DNA from: an uncultured Acidimicrobiales bacterium
Lineage (GTDB): Bacteria > Actinomycetota > Acidimicrobiia > Acidimicrobiales > SHLQ01
DNA length: 64,000 nt
Reading direction: 5' to 3'
NCBI GenBank assembly: GCA_938023735.1
Contig: CALJDK010000001.1
Span: 1 to 64,000 of the forward strand
The notes under the pieces are model-generated. The model was not told the origin of the DNA. It searched no databases and saw nothing but the letters and a program-made list of their open reading frames with translations. Made by a program: the position numbers and the translations under genes. Within the stretch, counting starts at the first letter, position 1. Each line of letters opens with the position of its first letter. This document shows positions 47,820-60,047 of the stretch, in pieces.

Positions 47820-49376
47820 ATGACCAATTCCACCAAGCGTGCACTCCTGTCGGTGTATGACAAGAGCGGCATCGTCGACCTGGCGCAGGGCTTACACGAC
47901 CTGGGCTGGGAGCTCGTTTCGAGCGGCGGAACCGCCAGTCGAATCGCCGAGGCGGGCATTCCGGTGGTCGATGTTGCCGATTACACCGGGTCGCCGATCA
48001 TGCTCGGCCACCGGGTCGTGACGCTGCATCCTCGGATCCACGGCGGCATTCTGGCCGACCGCGATGATCCCGGGCATCAGGCCGACCTTGTCGCCAATGA
48101 CATCGACCCCATCGATCTGGTGGTGGGCAATCTGTATCCGTTTGGTTCGAGCGTGGCTGACTTCGACCATTCGTCGTCATCATCGTCTCCCGAGGAACTC
48201 ATCGACATCGGTGGGCCCACCATGGTTCGAGCGGCCGCAAAGAACCATGCCTTTGTTGGGGTGGTTGTTGATCCGAGCGCCTACGAGGGGATCCTCGTCG
48301 AGTTGCGTGAGCATGGCGAGATTCGACCAGCCACCCGGCGAAGCCTGGCACGCGATGCCTTTGCTCACACTGCGGCCTATGACGCGTCGGTCGTCACCTG
48401 GTTCGATGCGTCAAGCCCCGACCGCACCGACGAACCAGCACTGCCCGAAACGCTTCACCTGGCGCTCGAGAAAACCGGCGACCTTCGCTACGGCGAGAAC
48501 CCTCACCAGGTGGGCGCTCGGTACCGGTCGATCGATGGCGGCGGTTGGTGGGATGCCGCCGCCCAGCATGGCGGCAAGGCAATGTCGTACCTCAACGTGT
48601 TCGACACCGAAGCCGCCCACCGGATGGCCTACGACTACGACGCGCCAACCGTGGCGGTGATCAAGCATGCCAACCCTTGCGGCTTGGCCAGCCACGACGA
48701 CATCACCACCGCCTACAAGCGGGCTCACGAAGGTGACCCGGTGTCGGCGTTTGGAGGAATTGTGGCCGTCAACCGCCCGGTGCCATTGGCGTTGGCAGAA
48801 GCCTTGGGCGACGTGTTCACCGAGGTCATCGTGGCGCCTGGTTACGAGCCCGATGCGTTGGCGAAGCTTCTCGAGAAGAAGAACCTGCGGGTTCTGGAAG
48901 CGCCCGCGCCTGGCTCGCCTGCTCTGGAGGTTCGAACCGTCGACGGTGGCCTGCTTGTGCAAACCGCCGATTCCTTTGTGACGGGTCGGGCCGACTGGTC
49001 GGTGGCTACCGATCGTCAGCCCACCGATGCCGAGTGGCTCGATTTGGAGTTCGCCTGGAAGGTTGCCGCTCGCACCAACTCCAACACCATCGTGTTGGTC
49101 AAGGATCTCCAGGCGGTGGGTATCGGGGCTGGGCAGCAGAACCGCCGCGATGCCGGCCGAATCGCGGCCGAGAAGGCCGACGGTAGAGCCGTGGGTGGCG
49201 CGTGTGCCAGCGATGCGTTCTTTCCGTTCAAGGACGGTCTCGAGGCAGCGATCGAAGCAGGCGCAACCGCAGTAATCCAACCAGGCGGTTCAATCCGCGA
49301 CGACGAAGTTATCGAAGCCGCCAACGCCGCCGGGATGGCCATGGTCTTCACCGGCGAGCGCCACTTCAAACACTAA
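47820..49376 (+). CDS. purH: Bifunctional AICAR transformylase/IMP cyclohydrolase
   Basis: RALLSVYDKSGIVDLAQGLHDLGWELVSSGGTASRIAEAGIPV; DIGGPTMVRAAAKNHAFVGVVV; LRYGENPHQ; VIKHANPCG. Confidence 0.97.
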   Translation: MTNSTKRALLSVYDKSGIVDLAQGLHDLGWELVSSGGTASRIAEAGIPVVDVADYTGSPIMLGHRVVTLHPRIHGGILADRDDPGHQADLVANDIDPIDLVVGNLYPFGSSVADFDHSSSSSSPEELIDIGGPTMVRAAAKNHAFVGVVVDPSAYEGILVELREHGEIRPATRRSLARDAFAHTAAYDASVVTWFDASSPDRTDEPALPETLHLALEKTGDLRYGENPHQVGARYRSIDGGGWWDAAAQHGGKAMSYLNVFDTEAAHRMAYDYDAPTVAVIKHANPCGLASHDDITTAYKRAHEGDPVSAFGGIVAVNRPVPLALAEALGDVFTEVIVAPGYEPDALAKLLEKKNLRVLEAPAPGSPALEVRTVDGGLLVQTADSFVTGRADWSVATDRQPTDAEWLDLEFAWKVAARTNSNTIVLVKDLQAVGIGAGQQNRRDAGRIAAEKADGRAVGGACASDAFFPFKDGLEAAIEAGATAVIQPGGSIRDDEVIEAANAAGMAMVFTGERHFKH

Positions 49377-49400
49377 CCAGTCGCTTCCTTCTGCCTCCGC

Positions 49401-50222
49401 CTACCAAGGGCGGTCGCCTACACCACCGAAGCGGTTGTCCCAGCCACCGGGCGTTTCGGGCACGTTGTACTTGTCGTCCCAGACCTTGTCGCGAACGCCC
49501 TTGGCGCCACGCACGATGAGCGCCACGATGGCGCCGAACACGAACCCGCCCACGTGGGCCATCCACGCAACACCTTCGTCGGGACCGATAAAGAACTGCG
49601 ACACGAGCCAGACCGTGAGCGGGACGATCGCAGGTAGCCGAACCAACATGATGACGACGATGGTTCGCACCTGCGCTTTGGGGAACCAGACCGCATACGC
49701 TCCCATGACGCCGGCAATGGCCCCTGACGCGCCAATGACGGGAACGGTCGAGTCGATCTGGGCTGCCACGTGGGCAATGGTGGCTACCACCCCCGCCGCC
49801 AAATAGAACAGCAGATACTTTATGCGACCGACATGGTCTTCGACGTTGTTGCCGAAGACCCATAGGAACAACATATTGCCGCCGAGGTGCATGATGCTGC
49901 CGTGCAGAAACATCGAGGTCAGCAGCGCGAGGAAAACGTTCTTGGTTGGAAACGCCTTTGGTTCACCAGCCGCGACCTCGTTGCTGTCACAGCCGGTCTG
50001 ATCGCCGGCGAGAGCGTCGTTGATCTCCTCGAAGGTGAGCTGGCGTCCCTTCACCACCTCGCAGGGCACCGCCGCGTATTCGTAGCTGAAGTTGATGTCG
50101 TCCTGAGCGCTCTGGCTGTTCTGAGGCTGCACGAGGAAAAACACTGCCGTGCAGATGACGATGAGGGCGATCGTGACGACCGCAGGGCGTTTGGTGGGGT
50201 TTTCGTCCCAAAGAGGAAACAT
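49401..50222 (-). CDS. Rhomboid family intramembrane serine protease
   Basis: MFLHGSIMHLGGNMLFLWVFGNNVEDHVG; PVIGASGAIAGVMGAY; GVAWMAHVGGFVFGAI. Confidence 0.93.
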   Translation of the reverse strand: MFPLWDENPTKRPAVVTIALIVICTAVFFLVQPQNSQSAQDDINFSYEYAAVPCEVVKGRQLTFEEINDALAGDQTGCDSNEVAAGEPKAFPTKNVFLALLTSMFLHGSIMHLGGNMLFLWVFGNNVEDHVGRIKYLLFYLAAGVVATIAHVAAQIDSTVPVIGASGAIAGVMGAYAVWFPKAQVRTIVVIMLVRLPAIVPLTVWLVSQFFIGPDEGVAWMAHVGGFVFGAIVALIVRGAKGVRDKVWDDKYNVPETPGGWDNRFGGVGDRPW

Positions 50223-50297
50223 GGTTTTTCGACCTTACCGCTCTGAACCCGCCGCCGACGTCCACAAAGCCCGCAAAACGCCGGTAGTGTGCCCCAG

Positions 50298-51158
50298 ATG
50301 GCAGCACAGTTACTCGCCGGTGGTCCGGTGGCAGAGACAATTCTTTCCGACGTGAAGCAGCGCGTTGCGGCGCTCGAGGAGCGGGGCATCACGCCCGGAC
50401 TCGGCACGATCTTGGTTGGCGACGATGAGGCCAGCGCCGGATACGTCCGCAAGAAGCACGAGACCTGCGCCGAAGTGGGCATCGACTCCATCAACGTCGA
50501 GATCCCCCAGGGTGGCGGCCAGTCGGCTCTGCTTGGAGCGGTCGAGGAACTCAACAACAACCCGATGGTCGACGCGTACATCATCCAAAGTCCGGTCCCG
50601 GACAACTTTGATTTCAACGCCGCGCTCAACGCCATGGATCCGGCAAAGGACGCCGACGGCCTGCACCCGCAGAACCTCGGCAAGCTGGTCCTTCAGCAGC
50701 CCGGTCCGGTGCCTTGCACCCCGGCTGGCATTCAGGCCATGTTCGTGCACTACGGCATCGAAGTTGCTGGCAAGAGTGTGGTTGTTGTCGGTCGAGGACC
50801 AACCCTTGGGCGCCCGCTGTCGTTGCTCCTTACCACCAAGCAGAACGGCGCCAACGCCGCGGTTACCACGGTGCACACCGGTGTCGCCGACATCGGCTCG
50901 TACACCCGCGAGGCCGACATTGTCGTGGCCGCCGTTGGTCAGCCCAACGCCATCACCGCAGACATGGTGAAGCCTGGCGCCGTCGTTGTGAGCGGCGGAA
51001 TCAGCTGGGAAGGACGCAAACTGCTTCCCGACGTCGATGAAAGTGTCGGCGAGGTTGCCAGCTGGATTACGCCCCGTCTCGGCGGCGTTGGTCCAACCAC
51101 GGTTGCCCTACTGCTTCGCAACACGGTTGCGGCGGCAGAAGCTCACGCCGCAAGCTGA
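50298..51158 (+). CDS. folD: Methylenetetrahydrofolate dehydrogenase/cyclohydrolase
   Basis: PGLGTILVGDDEASAGYVRKKHETCAEVGI; YIIQSPVPDNFD; DADGLHPQNLGKL; VVVVGRGPTLGRPLSLLL; DIVVAAVGQP. Confidence 0.96.
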   Translation: MAAQLLAGGPVAETILSDVKQRVAALEERGITPGLGTILVGDDEASAGYVRKKHETCAEVGIDSINVEIPQGGGQSALLGAVEELNNNPMVDAYIIQSPVPDNFDFNAALNAMDPAKDADGLHPQNLGKLVLQQPGPVPCTPAGIQAMFVHYGIEVAGKSVVVVGRGPTLGRPLSLLLTTKQNGANAAVTTVHTGVADIGSYTREADIVVAAVGQPNAITADMVKPGAVVVSGGISWEGRKLLPDVDESVGEVASWITPRLGGVGPTTVALLLRNTVAAAEAHAAS

Positions 51159-51168
51159 TGCTGGGTGA

Positions 51169-53397
<2,229 letters not shown>

Positions 53398-53655
53398 AGC
53401 GTCTCTGTTGTATCCGAATTGGGCGCGACAGGCGGCAACCAAAAGAAGAAATTGCGCCACCCGCACCGTGTACGTAAGAACCTAGAAGAACCTAGTGATT
53501 TATGCCTAGATAGTGATGGTACGAGGTTGCGTCGCAAGGTACTGACCTCACAACCTCAGAATCGCCAGTTCTTGTGAAAAGGCGGCGCGATCTGGCCTGG
53601 ATTTTGCGAAAACGGCTTCTCTGCGACCGGTACCTGTCGCCTAGGTTGGGCCGCA

Positions 53656-55437
53656 ATGACCGCCCCCGCTTCTGTCGAAGCCGCTCCGAAGGTTCTGTCG
53701 CGCGGACTCGCCCTGATCTGGCGGTCGATGCGTGATCATCCGGTGCCGCACGCGATCTCGATTCTGGGGGCGTCGATGTGGTCGGTGCTCACCGTGATTC
53801 TTACCGTTGCGTTGGGCCGCATCACCGACGACGTGATTCTTCCGAGCACCAATCTTGGTGAGGATGTCACCAACACCGACCTCCGCAACCTTGCGCTTGT
53901 TTTGCTCGGCATTGGTTTGCTTCGCGGGGTGTCGGTCACGATCCGCCGGTACTTCATGGCGATGGCCGAAGGCCGTACGCAGCGAACGTGGCGGCTCGAT
54001 ATCGTCGGCCAGTACCTTGACCAGCCGGTGTCGTTTCATCGCAGCCGACCTACAGGCGAGCTTCTCGCGCACGCCGATGCCGATATCGCCGCTGCGACAT
54101 CCGTGCTGAAACCTCTTGCGTTTGTGGCCAGCGTGTTTGTTCTGGTGCTGGCGTCGCTGCTGAGCCTGTTTCTTATCCACCCACTCTTTTTCCTCATCGC
54201 CGCCGTGCTGTTTCCGGCGTTGGCGACGCTTAACCGCATCTATACCCGCAGCGTCGTTGGCCCGTCGGCCCGGGTACAGGCCGGTATCGGCGAAGTCAGC
54301 CGGGTGGCCTTCGAGAGCTTCGATGGTGTGATGGTGGTGAAGACTCTTGGCCGCGAAGAGGCCGAGGTCGAGCGGTTTGAAGGAGCTGCCGACCAACTCC
54401 GTCAGGAGCGAATTGTGGTGGGTCGGCTGCGGGCCGCATTCGAACCGGTTATCGATGCCCTGCCGAACCTGGGCGTCATCGTGTTGCTGGTGACCGGTGG
54501 TTGGCTGTTGTCGCGCAACTCGCTCACGGTCGGCGAAATCGTTGCCGCGATGTCGCTGTTTACGATGCTGGCGCTACCCCTGCGAATCGTCGGCTTCTTT
54601 CTTGAAGAAATGCCGAAGTCGGTGGTTGCGCTCGAACGAGTCGACGCAGTGCTCGAGCTCGAAAAGCCTGAAGTGACGGCCGGGACCCGGCTGCTCGACG
54701 GCTCGGCCGGACCCACCGGAACCATCGATTTCGAACGCGTTGGGTTCTCCCATGGCGACGACAAAATTCTGTCCGACCTCTCGTTTGAGATCGGCACCGG
54801 CGAAGTCGTGGCCTTGGTCGGGGCCACCGGTTCGGGCAAGAGCACCATCGCCGACATGATGATCGGCCTTACCGAGGCCGGGGCGGGCGAAGTCCGGGTG
54901 GGCGGAATCCCCATTGGCGACCTCGACCCCCAAGAACTGACTCGAGCGATCGGGCTCGTCTTTCAAGAGACCTTCCTGTTCGGCGCGTCGGTTCGAGAGA
55001 ACATCACCCTTGGCGCACCGGTAAGCGAAGCCGAGCTTGTGCGGGTCACTACGCTGGTACGAGCCCACGAGTTCATCACCGAAATGCCCGAGGGATACGA
55101 CACGGTGGTCGGCGAACGTGGCGTCACCCTTTCGGGTGGGCAGCGCCAACGGGTAGCGCTGGCCCGGGCGCTGGTGCGCGACCCGAGCCTGCTATTTCTC
55201 GACGACGCAACGTCGGCCATCGACCCCAGTATCGAACAGGCCATTCTCGACAATCTTCGCGCCGACCTTGACCTGACCCTGTTGGTGGTTGCCCACCGAC
55301 TATCAACGATCCGACTCGCCGACCGTGTGCTGTTTCTCGCCGACGGCGCCGTGAAAGCATCGGGCAAACACGACGAACTTCTGGCGGTTCCCGAGTACGA
55401 ATCGCTGGTTCGCGCGTATGAGACGGCGGCGACCTGA
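53656..55437 (+). CDS. ABC transporter, ATP-binding/permease fusion (exporter half 1)
   Basis: ABC_membrane TMs; Walker A LVGATGSGKSTIADMM; signature TLSGGQRQRVALARALVRDPSLLFLDDATSAID. Confidence 0.95.
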   Translation: MTAPASVEAAPKVLSRGLALIWRSMRDHPVPHAISILGASMWSVLTVILTVALGRITDDVILPSTNLGEDVTNTDLRNLALVLLGIGLLRGVSVTIRRYFMAMAEGRTQRTWRLDIVGQYLDQPVSFHRSRPTGELLAHADADIAAATSVLKPLAFVASVFVLVLASLLSLFLIHPLFFLIAAVLFPALATLNRIYTRSVVGPSARVQAGIGEVSRVAFESFDGVMVVKTLGREEAEVERFEGAADQLRQERIVVGRLRAAFEPVIDALPNLGVIVLLVTGGWLLSRNSLTVGEIVAAMSLFTMLALPLRIVGFFLEEMPKSVVALERVDAVLELEKPEVTAGTRLLDGSAGPTGTIDFERVGFSHGDDKILSDLSFEIGTGEVVALVGATGSGKSTIADMMIGLTEAGAGEVRVGGIPIGDLDPQELTRAIGLVFQETFLFGASVRENITLGAPVSEAELVRVTTLVRAHEFITEMPEGYDTVVGERGVTLSGGQRQRVALARALVRDPSLLFLDDATSAIDPSIEQAILDNLRADLDLTLLVVAHRLSTIRLADRVLFLADGAVKASGKHDELLAVPEYESLVRAYETAAT

Positions 55438-57233
55438 TGGCCGCACCAGTCATCGAGACGCTTGAATCCGAGATCGGCGATGTTCGCGCGACCAACGTGT
55501 TGCGTCGCGGTCTTGAGCAGAGCCCCGAACTTCTTCGCGGCTTCCGGGTGTCGGCGGCCATGGCCCTCTTTGGGGCCGTTGGTCGGCTGGTTATCCCGGT
55601 GCTCATTCAGCAGATTCTCGACCGAGGCCTCCTTGGGCCCGACGGCTACCGGCCGGGGTTTGTCTACACGGCTGCCGCTGTGGCGGTGGCCGTGGTCATT
55701 CTGGTCGCACTCGTTGGTCGGGCCACCTATATCCGTCTCGTCGAGGCGGCCGAGCACATGCTCATGTCGCTTCGGGTCCGGGCGTTCGATCATATTCAGC
55801 AGCTGAGCATCGCCGAGCACTCCGAAAATCAACGAGGCATTCTCACCGCTCGGGTCACCAGCGATATCGAAACCCTGTCGCGGTTCGCCTCGTGGGGCGC
55901 GATTAGTTGGGTGGTTAACTCGGCGCTGATCGTGGGCACGTTGGCAGTCATGCTCACCTACTCGTGGCCGCTCACGTTGGTGGTCATCGCCGTGTATTTG
56001 CCGGTCATGCCCGTGATGCGGTGGATTCAACGGCAACAGTTGGTGGCCTATGACCGGGTCCGGACCGCGGTGGGGGAGACCCTGTCGGTTACCAGTGAAG
56101 CGGTCATGGGCGCCTCGCTTGTTCGGGCCTACGGCTACAAGCCCACCATGCGCACCCGTCTTAACGAAGCGGTGGAATCGCAGTACTCCAACACCCTTTC
56201 GGCGCACCGTTTCTTTGCCGTCATCACCTCGATTACCGACATCTTCGGCATTGTCGCAATGGCGTCGGTCATCGTGCTGGGCGTGCGGTTTGGCGATGCA
56301 TGGAACGTGAGTTCCGGCGAACTCGTGGCTTTCTTGTTCCTGGTGAGCCTCATCATTACGCCCATCTCCGAGATTGGTGAGACCCTCGACCAGACCCAAA
56401 CGGCGCTCGCCGGCTGGTGGAAGATCCTGGGCGTGTTCGACCGCCCCATCGATGTGGTCGATCCTGACGACGGCGTGGTGCTCTCTCGCTCGGCGTTGGC
56501 AGTGAGCGTCGAAGGCGTCCGATTCCGGTATCGCACGGGCGAAGAGGTCCTCCACGGCATCGATGTTGTCCTCGACGAAGGCATCAACGTGGCCATCGTG
56601 GGCGAGACCGGATCGGGAAAGACAACGTTTGCAAAGCTGCTGTCGCGACTCGCCGATCCTTCCGAAGGCGTGGTTCGGATCAACGGAGTCGACCTCACGA
56701 AGGTCGATGGCGAGAGTCGACGACGATCGATCCGTATGGTCCCCCAGGATGGGTTTTTGTTCGCTGCGTCGGTTCGCGACAACGTGCGTTTCGGTCGCCC
56801 CGACGCCAGCGATGACGACATACTCGACAGCTTCGAACGGCTCGGTCTGACGGATTGGCTCAACGCTCTTCCTGACGGGCTTGAGAGTCAGGTTGGCGAG
56901 CGTGGCGAATCGTTGTCGGTCGGAGAGCGTCAGCTGGTGGCGTTGGCTCGAGCCCAGCTCGCCGACCCGGGTCTGTTGATTCTCGACGAGGCCACCAGCG
57001 CCGTCGATGCCGAGATCGAACAGTCGCTTGCTGTTGCCCTCGACCGGCTTTCGGCAGGCCGAACCACCGTGAGCGTGGCCCACCGCCTCTCCACTGCCGA
57101 GCGGGCCGACCTGGTTCTGGTGTTCGATCAGGGTCACCTGGTTGAGCGCGGAACTCACGACGAACTTGTCGGCAGAGGAGGGGTGTACGCCGGGCTTCAT
57201 CAGAGCTGGATCGGCGCAACTCGCGATCAGTAG
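55437..57233 (+). CDS. ABC transporter, ATP-binding/permease fusion (exporter half 2)
   Basis: Walker A IVGETGSGKTTFAKLL; variant signature SLSVGERQLVALARAQLADPGLLILDEATSAVD; 1-bp overlap with preceding gene. Confidence 0.95.
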   Translation: MAAPVIETLESEIGDVRATNVLRRGLEQSPELLRGFRVSAAMALFGAVGRLVIPVLIQQILDRGLLGPDGYRPGFVYTAAAVAVAVVILVALVGRATYIRLVEAAEHMLMSLRVRAFDHIQQLSIAEHSENQRGILTARVTSDIETLSRFASWGAISWVVNSALIVGTLAVMLTYSWPLTLVVIAVYLPVMPVMRWIQRQQLVAYDRVRTAVGETLSVTSEAVMGASLVRAYGYKPTMRTRLNEAVESQYSNTLSAHRFFAVITSITDIFGIVAMASVIVLGVRFGDAWNVSSGELVAFLFLVSLIITPISEIGETLDQTQTALAGWWKILGVFDRPIDVVDPDDGVVLSRSALAVSVEGVRFRYRTGEEVLHGIDVVLDEGINVAIVGETGSGKTTFAKLLSRLADPSEGVVRINGVDLTKVDGESRRRSIRMVPQDGFLFAASVRDNVRFGRPDASDDDILDSFERLGLTDWLNALPDGLESQVGERGESLSVGERQLVALARAQLADPGLLILDEATSAVDAEIEQSLAVALDRLSAGRTTVSVAHRLSTAERADLVLVFDQGHLVERGTHDELVGRGGVYAGLHQSWIGATRDQ

Positions 57234-57365
57234 AGATCGTCCACGGCCGGATTTTTTCGTTTCGGCGGATTTCGTTCATCGCCCAACTGTCGTTGGCCCC
57301 AGTACCCTCGATACGGTCGGCGTTACGCCTAAATCTCACCACCACCTCTTGGAGTTGAAAGTTTC

Positions 57366-58352
57366 ATGAAGAGCCCTGCACGCGTCACCGTTACCGGAGC
57401 TGCTGGCCAGATCGGGTACAGCCTTTTGTTCCGTATCGCCAGCGGTCATCTGCTCGGTCCCGACCAGCCCGTCATCCTGCAAATGCTCGAGATCACCCCG
57501 GCTCTCGGTGCGCTTGACGGCGTGGCGATGGAGCTCGACGACTGTGCATTCCCTCTCCTTGCCGGCATGGTGAAGACCGACGACGCAAACGTTGCGTTCG
57601 GCGACGCCGACTACGCCTTGTTGGTTGGTGCGATGCCCCGCAAGGACGGCATGGAACGCGCCGACCTCCTCGAGGCCAACGGCGGCATTTTCGGCCCGCA
57701 GGGCAAGGCCATCAACGACTCCGCCAGCAAAGACATCAAGGCGCTGGTTGTTGGCAACCCCGCCAACACCAACGCACTCATCACCTTGTCGCACGCTCCC
57801 GACATCGACCCGAGTCAGATCCAGGCCATGACCCGCCTCGACCACAACCGTGCGCTGAGCCAGTTGGCCGCAAAGACCGGCAAGAGCATCAACGACATCA
57901 AAAAGATGACCATCTGGGGTAACCACAGTTCCACCCAGTACCCCGACATCTTCCACTGCGAGGTCGATGGTCAAAACGCGGCCGAGATGATCGACGATCA
58001 GGCGTGGCTCGAGAACGAGTTCATTCCCACCGTTGCCTCGCGTGGCGGAGCCATCATCAAGGCCCGCGGTGCATCATCGGCTGCTTCGGCCGCCAATGCG
58101 GCGATCGACCATATGCACGACTGGGCGCTCGGAACCCCCGACGGCGACTGGGTGTCGATGTCGATGATCTCCGATGGTTCCTACGGCGCCCCCGAGGGCA
58201 TCGTCACATCGTTCCCAACCACCACTGCCGACGGCAATTTCAGCATCGTGCAGGGCCTCGACATCAACGACTTCAGCCAGTCCCGGATGGAAGCAACCTG
58301 GGCCGAATTGGTCGACGAGCGCGACACCGTGTCGGGTCTCGGATTAATCTAA
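57366..58352 (+). CDS. mdh: Malate dehydrogenase
   Basis: [90 protein letters not shown]. Confidence 0.97.
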   Translation: MKSPARVTVTGAAGQIGYSLLFRIASGHLLGPDQPVILQMLEITPALGALDGVAMELDDCAFPLLAGMVKTDDANVAFGDADYALLVGAMPRKDGMERADLLEANGGIFGPQGKAINDSASKDIKALVVGNPANTNALITLSHAPDIDPSQIQAMTRLDHNRALSQLAAKTGKSINDIKKMTIWGNHSSTQYPDIFHCEVDGQNAAEMIDDQAWLENEFIPTVASRGGAIIKARGASSAASAANAAIDHMHDWALGTPDGDWVSMSMISDGSYGAPEGIVTSFPTTTADGNFSIVQGLDINDFSQSRMEATWAELVDERDTVSGLGLI

Positions 58353-58383
58353 CCCCACCAAATTTCGAAGGGGTCACAAACAT

Positions 58384-58755
58384 ATGCCAGCAAAAACGAT
58401 TGGTCTCGGCGCAGTTCTTATTGTGCTGGGCGTGGCGGTCACGTTTCTCTCAGATTCCGGGAGCGTCACCTCGATGATTCCGTCCTTCATCGGCTTGTTG
58501 TTTGTGATCATCGGTGTGATCGCCGGCGTGCGTGAGGACTTGCGCAAGCACCTCATGCACGGTGCGGCGATGCTCGCGCTGCTTGCCATTCTCGGTTCGC
58601 TCGGATCGCTGATTGGACGCTGGGAAGGCGACTTCGGCTGGGCTCAGATCAGCCAAGTCATTACCGCAGTGCTGTGCGCCGGTTTCATCCAGCAAGCAGT
58701 GATGTCGTTTAAGGCCGCCCGCTTGGCGCGCGAAGCCAACGAAGCCGCCGCCTAA
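58384..58755 (+). CDS. Hypothetical membrane protein
   Basis: 123 aa, four hydrophobic segments; follows mdh. Confidence 0.7.
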   Translation: MPAKTIGLGAVLIVLGVAVTFLSDSGSVTSMIPSFIGLLFVIIGVIAGVREDLRKHLMHGAAMLALLAILGSLGSLIGRWEGDFGWAQISQVITAVLCAGFIQQAVMSFKAARLAREANEAAA

Positions 58756-58805
58756 ACAATCACCTCGAAGCCCTTACCGAGTTGCTGCGCAACTCGCTGA
58801 TTGTT
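58755..58805. terminator. Candidate bidirectional terminator between convergent genes
   Basis: Outer IR AACAATCA (58755-58762)/TGATTGTT (58798-58805) and inner stem CGAGTTGC-TGC-GCAACTCG; genes converge here. Confidence 0.5.
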
Positions 58806-58809
58806 CGCT

Positions 58810-59646
58810 TCACTTAAGAAATTTGCTGGTGGTGTTATCGGCGAGAACTTTGCCGTTGGTTTGGCAGGTTGCGCAGTAGTTGACGTCGTAGCGGTTGTAC
58901 GAGACTTCGCGGATGATGTCGTCGCACGCTGGGCAGGGGTCGCCTTTGCGGTGATGCACGTTGCCGGGTCGGTCCTTTGACGAGCTCATATCGTCGCGGG
59001 TGCGTTCGTAGGCCATGCCTTCGTCGATCGCATCGTTGATCGCAGAGTGAAGCGCCGCCACCTGGTCAGCGTCGAGCTTCGACGCATTGGCAAACGGCGA
59101 GATCTTTGCGCGATGACAGATTTCGTTTGAGAGCCGGCGGCCGACGCCGGCGATGTGGCTTTGTTTTCGAAGAAATCCATGAACCCGCATCGATGCACCT
59201 TCGAGCAGTTGGGCGAGTTCATCGACCGACACCGAGTCGGCGTCAGGGCCGAGATTCTCGAAGCGATCCGACTTCAGTGGATCGCCGCTCACCGTCCACA
59301 CACCGGCCTTGCGGTCCTTGCCAGCTTCGGTGAGCAACAGCGCCCGACCATCGTCGAACACCCACCGCACCAGTCCATTGCGCACCTTTGGCGACTGCTT
59401 CTCATCGGGTTTGAGGCGTCCGCCCTGCATCAGATGCACGATGTGACTGGTGGTTCCGAAATGAAGAATGAGCAGTTTGGCGCGAGTGGTGACCTCGACC
59501 AGGGGTTGACCAACGGCGTCATCAGGTGGCGGGTCGAACGTCTTGAGTGCAGCGAAGTGAAGCGTACGGAACTTGGCGAGATCGACGCCACCGAACTCGG
59601 CGTTGAGCCGCTCGGCGTGGGCCTTGACCTCGGGCAGCTCAGGCAT
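58810..59646 (-). CDS. Fpg/Nei family DNA glycosylase
   Basis: MPELPEVKAHAERLNAEFGG; RVHGFLRKQSHIAGVGRRLSNEICHRAKISPFA; C-terminal zinc finger CPACDDIIREVSYNRYDVNYCATCQ. Confidence 0.93.
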   Translation of the reverse strand: MPELPEVKAHAERLNAEFGGVDLAKFRTLHFAALKTFDPPPDDAVGQPLVEVTTRAKLLILHFGTTSHIVHLMQGGRLKPDEKQSPKVRNGLVRWVFDDGRALLLTEAGKDRKAGVWTVSGDPLKSDRFENLGPDADSVSVDELAQLLEGASMRVHGFLRKQSHIAGVGRRLSNEICHRAKISPFANASKLDADQVAALHSAINDAIDEGMAYERTRDDMSSSKDRPGNVHHRKGDPCPACDDIIREVSYNRYDVNYCATCQTNGKVLADNTTSKFLK

Positions 59647-60025
59647 CGAATGTTGTCTGAGCTCGAAGCTCGCCGAGGAGGTCGTCGACCTCGGCGAGCA
59701 AATCGTGGTTTTCGACCAGCAGGTTGGTGTTGCCACCGATCTTCATCCGCCCGTTCATAAAGGCTGCTTGGGCGCTGAGCGAACCTTGGGCGATGCCGCA
59801 GGCGGTGTCCCAATCCTGGGTGAACGTGACGTCGGGTTCCGCGGAACTGCCGGGAACGAGTGACAGGGATTGTCCGGCCATCACGACCGCGTAGGTCCGG
59901 TCGCCGTCAGGCGAGCCGGTGACGACCTGCTGGATAGTGATGTCGGCCGAGCGGGGGAGCGGGTCGACCGCGGCGGAAACCGCCGCGGCAGCGGCTGCTA
60001 ACCACGGGTCTGACAGGTATCTCAC
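59639..60025 (-). CDS. SCP2 sterol-binding domain-like protein
   Basis: VTFTQDWDTACGIAQGSLSAQAAFMNGRMKIGGNTNLLVEN typical of SCP2-like domains. Confidence 0.75.
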   Translation of the reverse strand: MRYLSDPWLAAAAAAVSAAVDPLPRSADITIQQVVTGSPDGDRTYAVVMAGQSLSLVPGSSAEPDVTFTQDWDTACGIAQGSLSAQAAFMNGRMKIGGNTNLLVENHDLLAEVDDLLGELRAQTTFDA

Positions 60026-60047
60026 AGGTTCAGCTTATGCTGCCCGA

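Noticed and set aside
54963-57200. 745-aa minus ORF opposite the second ABC transporter gene
   Set aside because: Shadow ORF despite its length; the opposite frame contains intact Walker A/B and signature motifs
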